Assembly: GCF_003688725.1 (NCBI RefSeq)
Contig: NZ_REFP01000009.1
Location: 62,001 to 126,000 of the forward strand
Origin: Thermoactinomyces vulgaris
GTDB taxonomy: Bacteria; Bacillota; Bacilli; Thermoactinomycetales; Thermoactinomycetaceae
DNA length: 64,000 nucleotides
Direction of reading: 5' to 3'
This document shows positions 1 to 12,779 of this stretch, in pieces (within the stretch, counting starts at the first letter, position 1; each line of letters begins with the position of its first letter). The notes under the pieces are model-generated. The model saw nothing but the letters and a program-made list of their open reading frames with translations, searched no databases and was not told where the DNA came from. Both the position numbers and the translations under genes were made by a program.

Positions 1-218
<218 letters not shown>

Positions 219-333
219 TTATGGATGTCTTCAACTGTGATCGTCATGGAAGGGGGGTTTCATTTTGCAAGAGAGAAAATCCCCCTTTTCCTCCCTCTTT
301 TATTATAATTGAATGGAAGCATTTGAAAAATAA

Positions 334-1575
334 TCAATCAAACCAACTTGAAATTTCATCCCCCACCGAGCGGAAAAAGAGGCGAATCCAGCTCCCTTCT
401 TCCACGGATTGAGAAGTGACCACATTGATTGGTTTGAAGCCTTCCATTTTCTTTCCATCATAAACGACATATGCTTTTCCGACAATGGTGCCTTTCTCCA
501 GAGGGGCTTTCACGTTGGAATCAAACTCCACTTTGATGGAATATTTGCCTTGTTCTCCTTTTTGAACCGGCAGCGACACGGCTTTTTCCACTTCCACCGG
601 GACGGTCCGTTCCACGCCGTTAGGCAATGTCAATGATTCTTGCCCTTTTACTTTTCCGTGTTCCGGGACCAAAGTGGTGAATGAAAATTGGTCAAATCCG
701 TAATCCAAAAGTTTTTTCGTTTCAGAAAAACGCCTTTGATCATTCGCGGTTCCCATCACGACCGAAACCAAGCGGTATCCGTTCCGTTGCGCGGTTCCCG
801 TGAAACAATAACCGGCGGCATTGGTATGTCCGGTCTTCATTCCGTCCACACCCGGATAGGCATACACAAAATCCGGAAGCATAAGGTTCCAGTTCGTCAC
901 CGTTTGTTCCCGGTTGGTTCCGGGCCGGACCTTATATTTCGCCGTCGCCGTTACCTTCAGAACTTCGGGGTGTCTTTGAATCAACGTCGAAGCAAGAATC
1001 GCCGTGTCCCGGGCCGACATCACGTGTTTCCCGGGCACCTTGGGCGGATCGGGATACAGATGCAGATCCAAACCGGAGGCTCCTTGAAAATGGGTGTTGT
1101 TCATCCCAATTTCTTTCGCTTTTTCATTCATCCGGTCGACAAATCCTTCTTCGCTTCCGCCCACATGTTCCGCCAAGGCCACGGTCGCATCATTGGCGGA
1201 ATAAATCAACATCGCTTCAAAAAGTTCCTTGACCGTGATCTTTTCGCCTTCGGTTAAATAAATTTGTGCTTCTTCCACATCGGCCGCCCGTTTGCTGACC
1301 GTCACCACATCATCCCAATGCAATTTTCCGTCCTGAATGTCATCCAAAACCACCAGGGCCGTCATCATTTTGGTCATGCTGGCCGGGGGATAAGGGGTTT
1401 CTTCATCTTTCGCGGCCAAAACCACCCCGGAATAAAAATCCATCAAAAAATAAGAACGCGCTTCCACTGGAGGAAGCTCTGCCTGCTCAGCCTGCACCGG
1501 AACCGGAAACATCCATATGAAAAAAGCAAACGCGCTTAAAAACAACCAAACTTTTTTGTCATGAAAATGATTCAT
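334..1575 (-). CDS. dacA: D-alanyl-D-alanine carboxypeptidase, PBP5 type
   Basis: A 413-residue low-molecular-weight penicillin-binding protein that trims the terminal D-Ala from peptidoglycan stem peptides outside the membrane. A Sec signal peptide covers residues 1-29, ending PVQA. The three active-site motifs of the SxxK peptidases are all present: S66-M-T-K69, S126-A-N128 and K247-T-G249. A PBP5_C beta domain follows, and the last 20 or so residues (WIRLFFRSVGDEISSWF) look like the amphipathic membrane anchor typical of PBP5. Length and motifs are normal, so it should be active. The start is an ATG with a weak AGGGAATGAG upstream. Gene order guaB-dacA-pdxS is as in B. subtilis. Confidence 0.96.
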   Translation of the reverse strand: MNHFHDKKVWLFLSAFAFFIWMFPVPVQAEQAELPPVEARSYFLMDFYSGVVLAAKDEETPYPPASMTKMMTALVVLDDIQDGKLHWDDVVTVSKRAADVEEAQIYLTEGEKITVKELFEAMLIYSANDATVALAEHVGGSEEGFVDRMNEKAKEIGMNNTHFQGASGLDLHLYPDPPKVPGKHVMSARDTAILASTLIQRHPEVLKVTATAKYKVRPGTNREQTVTNWNLMLPDFVYAYPGVDGMKTGHTNAAGYCFTGTAQRNGYRLVSVVMGTANDQRRFSETKKLLDYGFDQFSFTTLVPEHGKVKGQESLTLPNGVERTVPVEVEKAVSLPVQKGEQGKYSIKVEFDSNVKAPLEKGTIVGKAYVVYDGKKMEGFKPINVVTSQSVEEGSWIRLFFRSVGDEISSWFD

Positions 1576-1719
1576 CGTCGCTCATTCCCTACTTCCCTGT
1601 CTCTGTTTTGAAATCGTCCTCTACAACAACATTCGAAAAGGATGAAAAGGATGAGAATCATTTTACAAAATTGCAATAAAAAAAGAAATGGACAAGAAAA
1701 GAAAAATTTCGCATCACGA

Positions 1720-1755
1720 AGAAAAGCTGTTGACCGAATCAACGATCAACAGCTT
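1720..1755 (-). terminator. Rho-independent terminator of guaB
   Basis: AAGCTGTTGA (1724-1733) pairs perfectly with TCAACAGCTT (1746-1755). Read on the minus strand it lies 18 bases after the guaB stop and is followed by TTTTCTTC. Confidence 0.8.
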
Positions 1756-1772
1756 GCATTTTAACGGATGGA

Positions 1773-3295
<1,523 letters not shown>

Positions 3296-3329
3296 GATTT
3301 TTCAAGATCCAGCCATGGCTGTATTGTAT

Positions 3330-3385
3330 TTATCCATAGATTATCCACAAAAGCCTGTGGATAACTCACAAAGGCTTGTGGATAA
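3330..3385. promoter_or_regulatory. DnaA-box cluster outside oriC
   Basis: Three perfect 9-mers lie within 45 bases: TTATCCACA at 3341-3349, and TGTGGATAA (the reverse complement) at 3356-3364 and 3377-3385. A one-mismatch box TTATCCATA is at 3330-3338. The two inverted boxes are embedded in a longer direct repeat AARGCYTGTGGATAA with 21-base periodicity. The cluster sits just upstream of the guaB promoter and after the lipase-like gene, about 9 kb from dnaA. Facing copies can also fold into a hairpin that might end the lipase transcript. Confidence 0.75.
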
Positions 3386-3391
3386 ATGTGT

Positions 3392-4246
3392 TTAAGGCAA
3401 CAACTTGGATACAAATTCGGCAACCAGGGGGCTCTGGATCAACTGCAAATGGTTTAAATGCCAAAAAGTTTTCACATGGTAAGCGCCGGGAAGCGTGGCT
3501 TTTCCTTCTTCCACAACCCCGTCGCTGTCTGTATGATATTTCAGGGCCAGCAAGGTCCAACCGACGGCCAATTCCCCTTTCCATCCCCGGTCGCCCCAAC
3601 CGTCCGCATCCCCGGCAATCGTGTACAGTTTTCCGTTTTGATAAAACGGGCTTTTTTCCACCGGAAAGCGCCGGTTAAACCGGGCCACTGCTTCCGGCGT
3701 GACATCTTTGATCCCTTCCTGTCCGTTGACAAACATCCCCAGCCATTCATATTCTTTCGCAAGCGGTGTCCCTTGATGCGGAGTCCCGAGCGTCACCAGG
3801 TCCGCCACTTCCCCGGGCCGCATGTAAACCAAACGCCGGGCAACGAGTCCACCCATGCTGTGAGCCAAAATGTAGTAGTTTTTCCCGAGTCCGTGCCTTT
3901 CTTGGAGAATCGAAATTTTCTCGGAAATCACCCGGGCCTGCTTCTCAATGGAATCATTCCCGGCCTGATGGTTTTTCGCCCCCATCATGATCACCCGTTT
4001 TCCTTGCACCGGCATCGACCAGACTTTCATGGACGAATTGGAATACACCACATAAACATTCCCGGAGCCCCAATTCCGGGCCAAACAGTTTAAAAATTCA
4101 TACCCCCATTGATGGCGGTTGTTAAATCCGTGAATCAACACCAGATCATATTTTTTCGGAACCGTTGTCTTTCCGGAACCCGGAGGCGGCAACAGTCCAA
4201 ACACAAAAACCGACAACAGACAAAGGCATATAACCTTTCTTTTCAT
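3392..4246 (-). CDS. Secreted alpha/beta-hydrolase, lipase-like
   Basis: A 284-residue protein with an N-terminal signal sequence (MKRKVICLCLLSVFVFGLLP), so probably exported. The fold markers are the oxyanion-hole strand DLVLIHGFNN at about residues 34-43 and the nucleophile elbow A-H-S-M-G with Ser130. The elbow has Ala in place of the first Gly, as in Bacillus LipA-type lipases. A later HLNHLQLIQSP stretch near the C-terminus could supply the catalytic His. The substrate cannot be read from sequence; an esterase or lipase is most likely. The reading frame stays open far upstream, but the signal peptide and a GAGAGG motif fix the start at the ATG at 4246. It separates guaB from yaaC, which are adjacent in B. 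subtilis, so it is an insertion relative to that order. Confidence 0.8.
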   Translation of the reverse strand: MKRKVICLCLLSVFVFGLLPPPGSGKTTVPKKYDLVLIHGFNNRHQWGYEFLNCLARNWGSGNVYVVYSNSSMKVWSMPVQGKRVIMMGAKNHQAGNDSIEKQARVISEKISILQERHGLGKNYYILAHSMGGLVARRLVYMRPGEVADLVTLGTPHQGTPLAKEYEWLGMFVNGQEGIKDVTPEAVARFNRRFPVEKSPFYQNGKLYTIAGDADGWGDRGWKGELAVGWTLLALKYHTDSDGVVEEGKATLPGAYHVKTFWHLNHLQLIQSPLVAEFVSKLLP

Positions 4247-4341
4247 GGATGCTGCCTCTCTCCCATTGCTCTTTCTTGTTATAGCCCTTTTTATTTTGTC
4301 AAACAATAAAAAAAAAAGAAAGAAAAATCGAGGTGACGGGT

Positions 4342-5331
4342 GTGCCGTTTTGCTCAGACCCTTCTTCCCGTGATGGCTTCCATGCACCGGATCTTTTTTT
4401 AAAACTGCAAAATGAAGAATGGGCACGCAAATTTCTGCAGCAAAAATATCAGGATGCTTCTTTCGGGGAACCGGGAGTTTTGGCTTACAAAAATGTCCAA
4501 TCTTTTGCCGCTTACATTCGCCAAGCTTGCTCCCTGTTTCAAACAGCCCGGGCATGTGACAAATGGATGCAACCCCTTTTGCTCTATTATGGGATGATGG
4601 ATTTTTTCAAAGCCTGGATTTTAACCAAAGACCCCGATTATCCAAAGAACACGGCCGTGTTGCGACACGGGCTGTCGACCCGCAAACGGAAAAGGGAACC
4701 CTTTCGCTTTTCGCAGGACGAAATCCGGATCCAAAAAGAGGGACTGTTTCCGTATCTGGCTGAAATGATGAACCTTCCGGTATCTGCCGGCGATTCCTAT
4801 CGGATGAAGGAATTGCTCGGCTTTTTGCCTGAACTGCAGCCGACGTACTGGACGATCTTCGGTGAGTGCACTTGGTTTCCCGTGGATTGGATGCCTTCTT
4901 CCTCCCTTATGGTCATCCCTGAAAAAATTCTGGATCAATGCCACCTTGCTACCTCATCCTTTGTGGAAAAATTAAACGCACAAAGCAGGGAAATTCAGTT
5001 TTCATTGCACCATCAAGAGGAAGGAGCGCTTTACCTGAACTGTTCCGCCTCCGGCCCGCCGCACCGGCTTCATCCTTGGATTGAAAGAAACAAAAAGGGC
5101 GACCATTACCTGTATATCGGTAATCATCGCCCTGGTCCGCTTCCGCGGGTCATTTCCCTGATGATGCTGTGTTTTTCCATGAGTATGCTGTGCCGGTATG
5201 ATCCCCCCTTGTGGGAAGAAATCATGCTGGCGTCCGTTCATCAGGAACAGCTGATGTTAATCCATCTGACTGATCTGATTCTTTACGGGTTCCCCGGCTT
5301 TATGGCCCCGTTTTGGGATTGGCCGGATTAA
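4342..5331 (+). CDS. yaaC: YaaC-family protein of unknown function
   Basis: About 329 residues resembling the YaaC family found beside guaB and gyrA in Bacillales; its molecular role is not established. Recognisable stretches are [15 protein letters not shown] and the [14 protein letters not shown] basic patch that follows. No signal peptide or clear transmembrane segment is seen. Two in-frame GTG codons exist (4333 and 4342). The Shine-Dalgarno GAGGTGA at 4330-4336 is correctly spaced only for the GTG at 4342, which I take as the start. The gene is divergent from the lipase and convergent with gyrA; its stop codon overlaps the gyrA stop. Confidence 0.8.
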   Translation: MPFCSDPSSRDGFHAPDLFLKLQNEEWARKFLQQKYQDASFGEPGVLAYKNVQSFAAYIRQACSLFQTARACDKWMQPLLLYYGMMDFFKAWILTKDPDYPKNTAVLRHGLSTRKRKREPFRFSQDEIRIQKEGLFPYLAEMMNLPVSAGDSYRMKELLGFLPELQPTYWTIFGECTWFPVDWMPSSSLMVIPEKILDQCHLATSSFVEKLNAQSREIQFSLHHQEEGALYLNCSASGPPHRLHPWIERNKKGDHYLYIGNHRPGPLPRVISLMMLCFSMSMLCRYDPPLWEEIMLASVHQEQLMLIHLTDLILYGFPGFMAPFWDWPD

Positions 5332-7784
5332 GCATCCGATTCTTTCTCTTCTTTTTCATCGTTTTCTTCCTCGGCATGCACCCGGGCCACCGCGGAAACT
5401 TCGTCTTCATCCACCCGAATCAGACGGACACCTTGGGCATACCGGCCCATGATGGAAATATCCGCGACTTTGATCCGGATCACAACACCCGATTGCGTGG
5501 CAATCATGAGATCTTCGTTTTCCGACACCACTTTGTGCGCAACCACTTCGCCTTTTTTCTCTGTCAGGCTTAACGTTTTAATCCCTTTGCCTCCACGCGA
5601 TTGAATCCGGTACTCATCGATCGGCGTCCGTTTTCCGTAGCCGTTTTCAGTCACGATCATGACGTAGCTGTCCGGAACCACAATATCCATGTCAATGATG
5701 CGGTCTCCTTCGCCCAGGGTGATTCCTTTTACCCCGGTGGCGGAACGTCCCATTTCACGGACATCGGATTCATGGAAACGAATGGACATGCCGTGCCGTG
5801 TGCCCATGATCACTTCCTGGTCCCCGTCGGTCAGACGCACGCCCACCAGATCGTCCCCGTCACGTAGATTGATGGCGAACAATCCGTTGCGGCGGATGTT
5901 TTCAAACTCGCTTAATGCGGTTTTCTTCACCACCCCTTCCGCCGTGACAAAGAAGAGGAATTGGTTCGGGGTGAACTCTTTGACCGGAATGACGGCTTCG
6001 ATCCGTTCCTCTTGATCAATTTGAATCAAATTGATCACCGGTGTCCCTTTCGCCGTCCGTCCCAGTTCCGGAACTTCATAAGCTTTCAGGCGATAAACCT
6101 TTCCTTTGTTTGAAAAGAAAAGCAGCGTGCTGTGTGAATGGGTGACAAACATGTGCTGAACGAGATCATCATCACGGGTTCCCATCCCCGTGATGCCTTT
6201 GCCGCCCCGTTTTTGCGCGCGGTAGGTGGAAAGCGGCACCCGCTTGATATACCCTCTTTGCGTCATCATGATGGAGACTTCATCTTCCGGGATCAGATCC
6301 TCAATGTCGATGTTGCCTTCTTCAATTTTGATCATTGTCCGGCGTTCGTCACCGTATTTTTCTTTGATTTCAATGATTTCCTTGCGCAACACACCCCGGA
6401 TTTTGTTCTCATCGGCAAGAATGGCACGCAATTTGGAGATCAGCTGTTGCAGCTCTTTATATTCGCTCTCGATTTTTTCCCGTTCCAAACCGGTTAAACG
6501 GTGCAGCCGCATATCGAGGATGGCTTGGGCTTGTTTTTCGGACAGGCCGAACCGTTCCATCAGGCCGGTTCTCGCTTCCTGCGTGGTTTTCGAGGAGCGG
6601 ATCAAATCAATCACTTCGTCAATCTGGTCCAAAGCGATTCGGAGCCCTTCCAAGATGTGCGCCCGGTCTTCCGCTTTGTTCAAATCATATTGAGTCCGGC
6701 GGCGAATCACTTCGATTTGATGGTCCACATAATGTTGGATCGTCTGCTTCAGATTTAACACGCGCGGTTGTCCGTCGACCAATGCCAGCATGTTGATGCC
6801 GAAACTGGTTTGTAAGTTGGTGAATTTGTACAGGTTGTTCAAAACCACCTGCGGATTCACATCTTTGCGGAGCTCAATCACCACACGCATTCCGTTGCGG
6901 TCGGATTCATCTCTTAAATCGGTGATTCCGTCGATCTTTTTATCCCGTACCAATTCGGCGATTTTTTCGATCAATTTCGCTTTATTGACTTGGAACGGAA
7001 GTTCGTCCACCACAATCCGCATTTTTCCGTTTCGGGCTTCTTCAATCCGCGTTTTAGCCCGGATTTGAATGCTTCCGCGACCGGTGCGGTACGCTTTGCG
7101 GATTCCGTCATAACCCAAAATAATGCCGCCGGTGGGGAAATCCGGCCCTTTGATCACTTTGATCAATTCCTCAACGGACACATCCTGATTTTCCAGCAAC
7201 AACAGGATGCCGTCGATCACTTCCCTCAAATTATGCGGAGGGATGTTGGTGGCCATCCCGACCGCAATCCCCGAAGCCCCGTTGACAAGGAGGTTCGGAA
7301 AACGGGAAGGGAGCACCACCGGCTCCTCTTGTTGCCCGTCGTAGTTGGGTGTGAAATCGATGGTGTCTTTTTGGATGTCGCGAAGCATTTCCAGATTGAT
7401 GGCAGCCATCCTTGCTTCGGTATAACGCATGGCCGCCGGCGGGTCCCCGTCCACGGATCCGAAGTTCCCGTGTCCGTCGACAAGCGGATAACGGTAAGTA
7501 AAGTCCTGTGCCATCCGCACCATGGAATCGTACACGGCCGCATCCCCGTGCGGGTGATAATTCGCCGTCACGTTTCCGACGAGACGGGAAGACTTTTTGT
7601 ACGGCTTATCCGGGGTCATCCCCAACTCGTAAAAGGTGTACAAAATCCGCCGGTGAACCGGTTTTAACCCGTCGCGGACATCCGGCAACGCCCGGCTCAC
7701 GATCACGCTCATCGCATAGTCCAGGAAAGAGGTTTTCATTTCCTTACTGATATTGACTTCTTGGATACGGTTCATTTCTTCCAT
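5328..7784 (-). CDS. gyrA: DNA gyrase subunit A
   Basis: An 818-residue subunit that breaks and rejoins DNA in the A2B2 gyrase, introducing negative supercoils. The catalytic tyrosine is Tyr121 in [11 protein letters not shown]. The gyrase-defining box is QKRGGKG at residues 524-530, followed by the beta-pinwheel C-terminal domain and an acidic tail ([11 protein letters not shown]). The position matching E. coli GyrA Ser83 is alanine ([11 protein letters not shown], Ala82); see the findings. The ATG follows GGAGAG. It lies 26 bases after gyrB and is probably cotranscribed. Its stop overlaps that of yaaC on the opposite strand, leaving no spacer for a terminator. Confidence 0.98.
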   Translation of the reverse strand: MEEMNRIQEVNISKEMKTSFLDYAMSVIVSRALPDVRDGLKPVHRRILYTFYELGMTPDKPYKKSSRLVGNVTANYHPHGDAAVYDSMVRMAQDFTYRYPLVDGHGNFGSVDGDPPAAMRYTEARMAAINLEMLRDIQKDTIDFTPNYDGQQEEPVVLPSRFPNLLVNGASGIAVGMATNIPPHNLREVIDGILLLLENQDVSVEELIKVIKGPDFPTGGIILGYDGIRKAYRTGRGSIQIRAKTRIEEARNGKMRIVVDELPFQVNKAKLIEKIAELVRDKKIDGITDLRDESDRNGMRVVIELRKDVNPQVVLNNLYKFTNLQTSFGINMLALVDGQPRVLNLKQTIQHYVDHQIEVIRRRTQYDLNKAEDRAHILEGLRIALDQIDEVIDLIRSSKTTQEARTGLMERFGLSEKQAQAILDMRLHRLTGLEREKIESEYKELQQLISKLRAILADENKIRGVLRKEIIEIKEKYGDERRTMIKIEEGNIDIEDLIPEDEVSIMMTQRGYIKRVPLSTYRAQKRGGKGITGMGTRDDDLVQHMFVTHSHSTLLFFSNKGKVYRLKAYEVPELGRTAKGTPVINLIQIDQEERIEAVIPVKEFTPNQFLFFVTAEGVVKKTALSEFENIRRNGLFAINLRDGDDLVGVRLTDGDQEVIMGTRHGMSIRFHESDVREMGRSATGVKGITLGEGDRIIDMDIVVPDSYVMIVTENGYGKRTPIDEYRIQSRGGKGIKTLSLTEKKGEVVAHKVVSENEDLMIATQSGVVIRIKVADISIMGRYAQGVRLIRVDEDEVSAVARVHAEEENDEKEEKESDA

Positions 7785-7810
7785 TGTTCATCTCTCCGTT
7801 CTACACTCGC

Positions 7811-9730
<1,920 letters not shown>

Positions 9731-9768
9731 TCACCTGCTTCCTTCTTCCATAACTGATAAACTCGGTT

Positions 9769-10020
9769 CTATATCTTTTGAGTCAGATCGGCCCGTTTTT
9801 TCAATGTGGTTGAAGAAATGGGCGATGCATAGATGTGATGTGTGGTGATCACATACGATTTGATTTCGTCAGGAGACAAATGTTCAATTTTCTTTTTCTG
9901 ATGGCAAGCGTTCAAAAACGGTGGCGTTGCACTCTTCGCAACATTGGCGTCCAATATGGCGATCACTTCGCGAATGCAAATCATCCGGCTTCCACCCAAG
10001 TGGATAAACACTTCTTTCAC
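9769..10020 (-). CDS. remB: RemB/YaaB-like DUF370 regulatory protein
   Basis: 83 residues matching in size and location the DUF370 protein RemB (YaaB), encoded between recF and gyrB in Bacillales. In B. subtilis the related RemA activates extracellular-matrix genes. The N-terminus MKEVFIHLGGSRMICIREVI and the SYVITTHHIYASPISSTTLKKR C-terminal part fit the family, the latter likely being the basic DNA-binding surface. The start is GTG and overlaps the recF stop as GTGA, so translation is coupled to recF. Confidence 0.85.
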   Translation of the reverse strand: MKEVFIHLGGSRMICIREVIAILDANVAKSATPPFLNACHQKKKIEHLSPDEIKSYVITTHHIYASPISSTTLKKRADLTQKI

Positions 10021-11135
10021 CCCGATTCCGTAATCTGTCCTTGCTTCACCTGATAGATTTTGGCTCCGGATAAGATATCCGGATGGATCCCGTCCAAACC
10101 GGTGGTGGTCACAAAAGTTTGGACACGTCCGGAAATGGCCTTCAATAAATGCGTTTTGCGCATGTCATCCAATTCGGACAACACATCATCCAATAATAAT
10201 ATGGGATAATAACCGATTTCCTGATGAATCAATTCGATTTCCGCCAGCTTGAGCGACAAGGCGGCGGTTCGTTGCTGTCCCTGGGAACCGTAATGATGAA
10301 GATCCATCTCTCCCAGAAACAACCGGATGTCATCCCGTTGCGGCCCGATGGCGGTACTTCCCCGCATCACTTCTTTTTGGCGGTTTTTTTTCAGTTCCGA
10401 CCGCAAAATCTCCGCCCATTCATCCGGCCCGGATGGTTCGGGCAAAGGAAAAGAAGGGCGGTACTTGATTACCAGCTCCTCCGGCTGTTGCGTAATGGCC
10501 TGATGAATTTCACGCGCCCATCGGGTGAGGGATTTTAAAAACTGTTTTCTTTTTTTCCATAAATGGACGGACAAAGCGGCAAATTGTTCATCCAATACCT
10601 CCAATAAAGGGGAATCCTCCTGCTTTTGCCGGGAAAGTTGTTTCAACAGGCTGTTTCTCTGCACGAGCAATTTGTTTAATTGCGACAAATCATGCACATA
10701 TTGAGGACTTACCTGGCCAATCTCCATATCTAAAAAACGGCGTCGAACCTGCGGGCTTCCTTTGACCAGCGCCAGATCCTCCGGCGCAAAGAGGACGGCA
10801 GGAAGCGAGCCGATATACTGACTCAACTTCCTTTGTTCAACCCCGTTCCGACTCACTTTTTTTCCTTTGTCCGATAAACTGATTTCCAGACGCTGGATCT
10901 CATTTCCTTTTTTTACTCTGCACTTGATGAACGATGCCTTTTGGCCGAAACGGATCAGTTCTTTATGAGTCCGTGTGCGGTGTGATTTGCCAAGCGCAAG
11001 GACATAAAGGGATTCGAGGATGTTGGTTTTCCCTTGGGCATTGGGGCCGACAAAGAAATGAAGCTCCTCCGGACAATGCAGATGAAGTTTCTCAATGTTT
11101 CGGTACTGTTTCAATTCCAGGGTTTGGACACGCAA
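10017..11135 (-). CDS. recF: DNA replication and repair protein RecF
   Basis: A 372-residue SMC-like ABC ATPase that with RecO and RecR loads RecA at gapped DNA. The Walker A motif is GPNAQGKTN at about residues 30-38; the signature/Walker B region near the C-terminus includes LLLDDVLSELD. The start is TTG (reads TTG CGT GTC), preceded by GGGAGG nine bases upstream. The 3' end overlaps remB by four bases. It lies 15 bases after yaaA in the dnaA-dnaN-yaaA-recF order. Confidence 0.97.
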   Translation of the reverse strand: MRVQTLELKQYRNIEKLHLHCPEELHFFVGPNAQGKTNILESLYVLALGKSHRTRTHKELIRFGQKASFIKCRVKKGNEIQRLEISLSDKGKKVSRNGVEQRKLSQYIGSLPAVLFAPEDLALVKGSPQVRRRFLDMEIGQVSPQYVHDLSQLNKLLVQRNSLLKQLSRQKQEDSPLLEVLDEQFAALSVHLWKKRKQFLKSLTRWAREIHQAITQQPEELVIKYRPSFPLPEPSGPDEWAEILRSELKKNRQKEVMRGSTAIGPQRDDIRLFLGEMDLHHYGSQGQQRTAALSLKLAEIELIHQEIGYYPILLLDDVLSELDDMRKTHLLKAISGRVQTFVTTTGLDGIHPDILSGAKIYQVKQGQITESG

Positions 11136-11150
11136 AACGAAGATCCTCCC

Positions 11151-11366
11151 TTACCGGTCCGACACGACCACGGACCCGAACCCGGAGATATCCACTTGAT
11201 CCCGGGGATAAATTTTTCTCCCCCGTCTCGTTTCCACTTCGCCGTTGACTTTTACCGTTTCCTCTTGCAAAAAGTACTTGGCTTGCCCGCCGCTGTCGAT
11301 CACATCCAGGCGTTTTAAGAGTTGCCCCAATGTGATGTACGGTGTGTCAATCTTGATGGATTCCAA
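11151..11366 (-). CDS. yaaA: S4-domain RNA-binding protein YaaA/RlbA
   Basis: 71 residues, essentially one S4 RNA-binding domain: LLKRLDVIDSGGQAKYFLQ then VKVNGEVETRRGRKIYPRD. The family gene sits between dnaN and recF in Bacillales and has been linked to ribosome assembly. Two TTG codons are possible. AAGGAGG ends only one base before the first (11372) but about seven before the second (11366), so the second is chosen. Confidence 0.88.
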   Translation of the reverse strand: MESIKIDTPYITLGQLLKRLDVIDSGGQAKYFLQEETVKVNGEVETRRGRKIYPRDQVDISGFGSVVVSDR

Positions 11367-11407
11367 TCCCAATCCTCCTTTTCGGGCGTCATCCGTGCCG
11401 GTCCGTC

Positions 11408-12541
11408 CTAACGGGTGCGGACCGGCACGATCAGATGGAGCGAGTCATCCCGGTCTGTCGGTTGGATCATAAACGGTGTCATCGCGCCTGTGAATTGAAT
11501 CCGGATTTCATCGCTTTCAATGGAGCGGAGAGCTTCCATCATGTAACGCGCATTAAAAGAGATGCTCATTTCCGGCCCGTTCACCTTGGCATTCACTTCT
11601 TCAGAGACGCTTCCAATATCCTGGGCGGTGGAGTGAACTTCCACTTTTCCGTCTTTTATAGTCCATTTTATCACATTATCCCGGCCATCCCGACTGATTA
11701 GGGATGCACGATCAACGGATTGTAACAATTCCTTGGTGGAGGAAACGAGTTCCGTCTCACCACGTTCGGGAATCACCCGGTTGGTGTCGGGATAGGTCCC
11801 GTCCAACAAACGGGAATAAAACGAGAATTCATCGGTTTTTACCAGAATTTGATTTTCCGCGATCAGGATATCCACATATCCGGAATAATCCCCCAGGGTC
11901 TTGGCCAATTCCGACAAGCTTTTGCCCGGGACAATCACATTTTTCAGTGTCACTTCCGGGGAAGCTTCCACTTGGGCCTGTTGTTTGGACAAACGGTGGC
12001 TGTCCGTGGCGATGCAAGTCAACACCCCATTTTCAAGTTGGAACAGCACTCCGGTCAATACGCCCCGCGCTTCTTTGGCGGCCACGGCAAATCCAGTTTG
12101 CCGGATCAGGGATTTGAGTGCATCGGCGGAAATACTGAACATCTGCTCTGTGGATAAGTGCGGCAAGCGCGGATATTCCACCGGATCCAGTCCGTTCAGT
12201 TGAAATTCCGCCATATCCGATCGGATGGTGGTTTGGAATTGATCATTGGTGATCCATTCCACTTCATCTCCGGGCAATTTGCGGACAAGCTCGCCAAAGA
12301 TGCGTCCGGGGAGTACGATACTACCTATTTTTTCCACGAACACCTGATCCAAGTCCTCTTTTTTGACGGGAACATGCACCTGAATGGTGATGTCCGAATT
12401 GCTTCCGGTCAGAGTGAGCCCATCTTCATCCACAGCAATTTTAATCCCGGTGAGAATGGGAATGGTTGTTTTGGAAGAAACCGCTTTGGATACTTGAGAA
12501 ACAGCATCAACCAATGCTGATTTGATGACACGGAATTTCAT
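11408..12541 (-). CDS. dnaN: DNA polymerase III beta subunit (sliding clamp)
   Basis: A 377-residue clamp that tethers the replicative polymerase to DNA and binds other replication and repair proteins. The sequence from MKFRVIKSALVDAVSQVSKA to the C-terminal APMT-like TGAMTPFMIQPT and LIVPVRTR is a complete three-domain beta clamp. The frame is open further upstream, but the ATG at 12541 has a perfect AAGGAGG and matches the family N-terminus. A perfect DnaA box (TGTGGATAA, 12149-12157) lies inside the coding sequence. Confidence 0.98.
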   Translation of the reverse strand: MKFRVIKSALVDAVSQVSKAVSSKTTIPILTGIKIAVDEDGLTLTGSNSDITIQVHVPVKKEDLDQVFVEKIGSIVLPGRIFGELVRKLPGDEVEWITNDQFQTTIRSDMAEFQLNGLDPVEYPRLPHLSTEQMFSISADALKSLIRQTGFAVAAKEARGVLTGVLFQLENGVLTCIATDSHRLSKQQAQVEASPEVTLKNVIVPGKSLSELAKTLGDYSGYVDILIAENQILVKTDEFSFYSRLLDGTYPDTNRVIPERGETELVSSTKELLQSVDRASLISRDGRDNVIKWTIKDGKVEVHSTAQDIGSVSEEVNAKVNGPEMSISFNARYMMEALRSIESDEIRIQFTGAMTPFMIQPTDRDDSLHLIVPVRTR

Positions 12542-12620
12542 ATCGATCCTCCTTGATGGTGATAGAACCAAAAATTGTTTTGGGAAAAACATGACAGGCA
12601 TGCATAAAGCAGGACGCTTG

Positions 12621-12760
12621 TACATATATTTATTTTTTAAAATTGCAGTAGCACTAGTAGTAGGGATTGTGGATAATGTGGAAAACCGGGTTTGGACCAG
12701 GTGTAAAGCGGATTGCCGGCTGTGGAGAAAGTGTGCATAAGCTTGTACACCTTATCCACA
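12621..12760. other. oriC unwinding region between dnaA and dnaN
   Basis: This is the likely DNA unwinding element. Reading rightward it has an AT-rich tract (about 12621-12645, with TATATTTATTTTTTAAAATT), then three DnaA-trio repeats TAG-TAG-TAG (12655-12663). A short G-rich spacer follows, then a perfect DnaA box TGTGGATAA (12668-12676) and another perfect box TTATCCACA (12752-12760). The order DUE, trios, GC spacer and DnaA box is the basal unwinding module described for B. subtilis, where it also lies between dnaA and dnaN. Confidence 0.8.
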
Positions 12761-12779
12761 GTTTCCACAGGCGTTGCTT

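Noticed and set aside
688-1257. 189-codon open frame antisense to dacA
   Set aside because: Shadow of the real gene; no ribosome site and composition typical of an antisense frame.
4247-4555. Upstream extension of the lipase frame
   Set aside because: It would overlap yaaC on the other strand and bury the signal peptide; the ATG at 4246 is sufficient.
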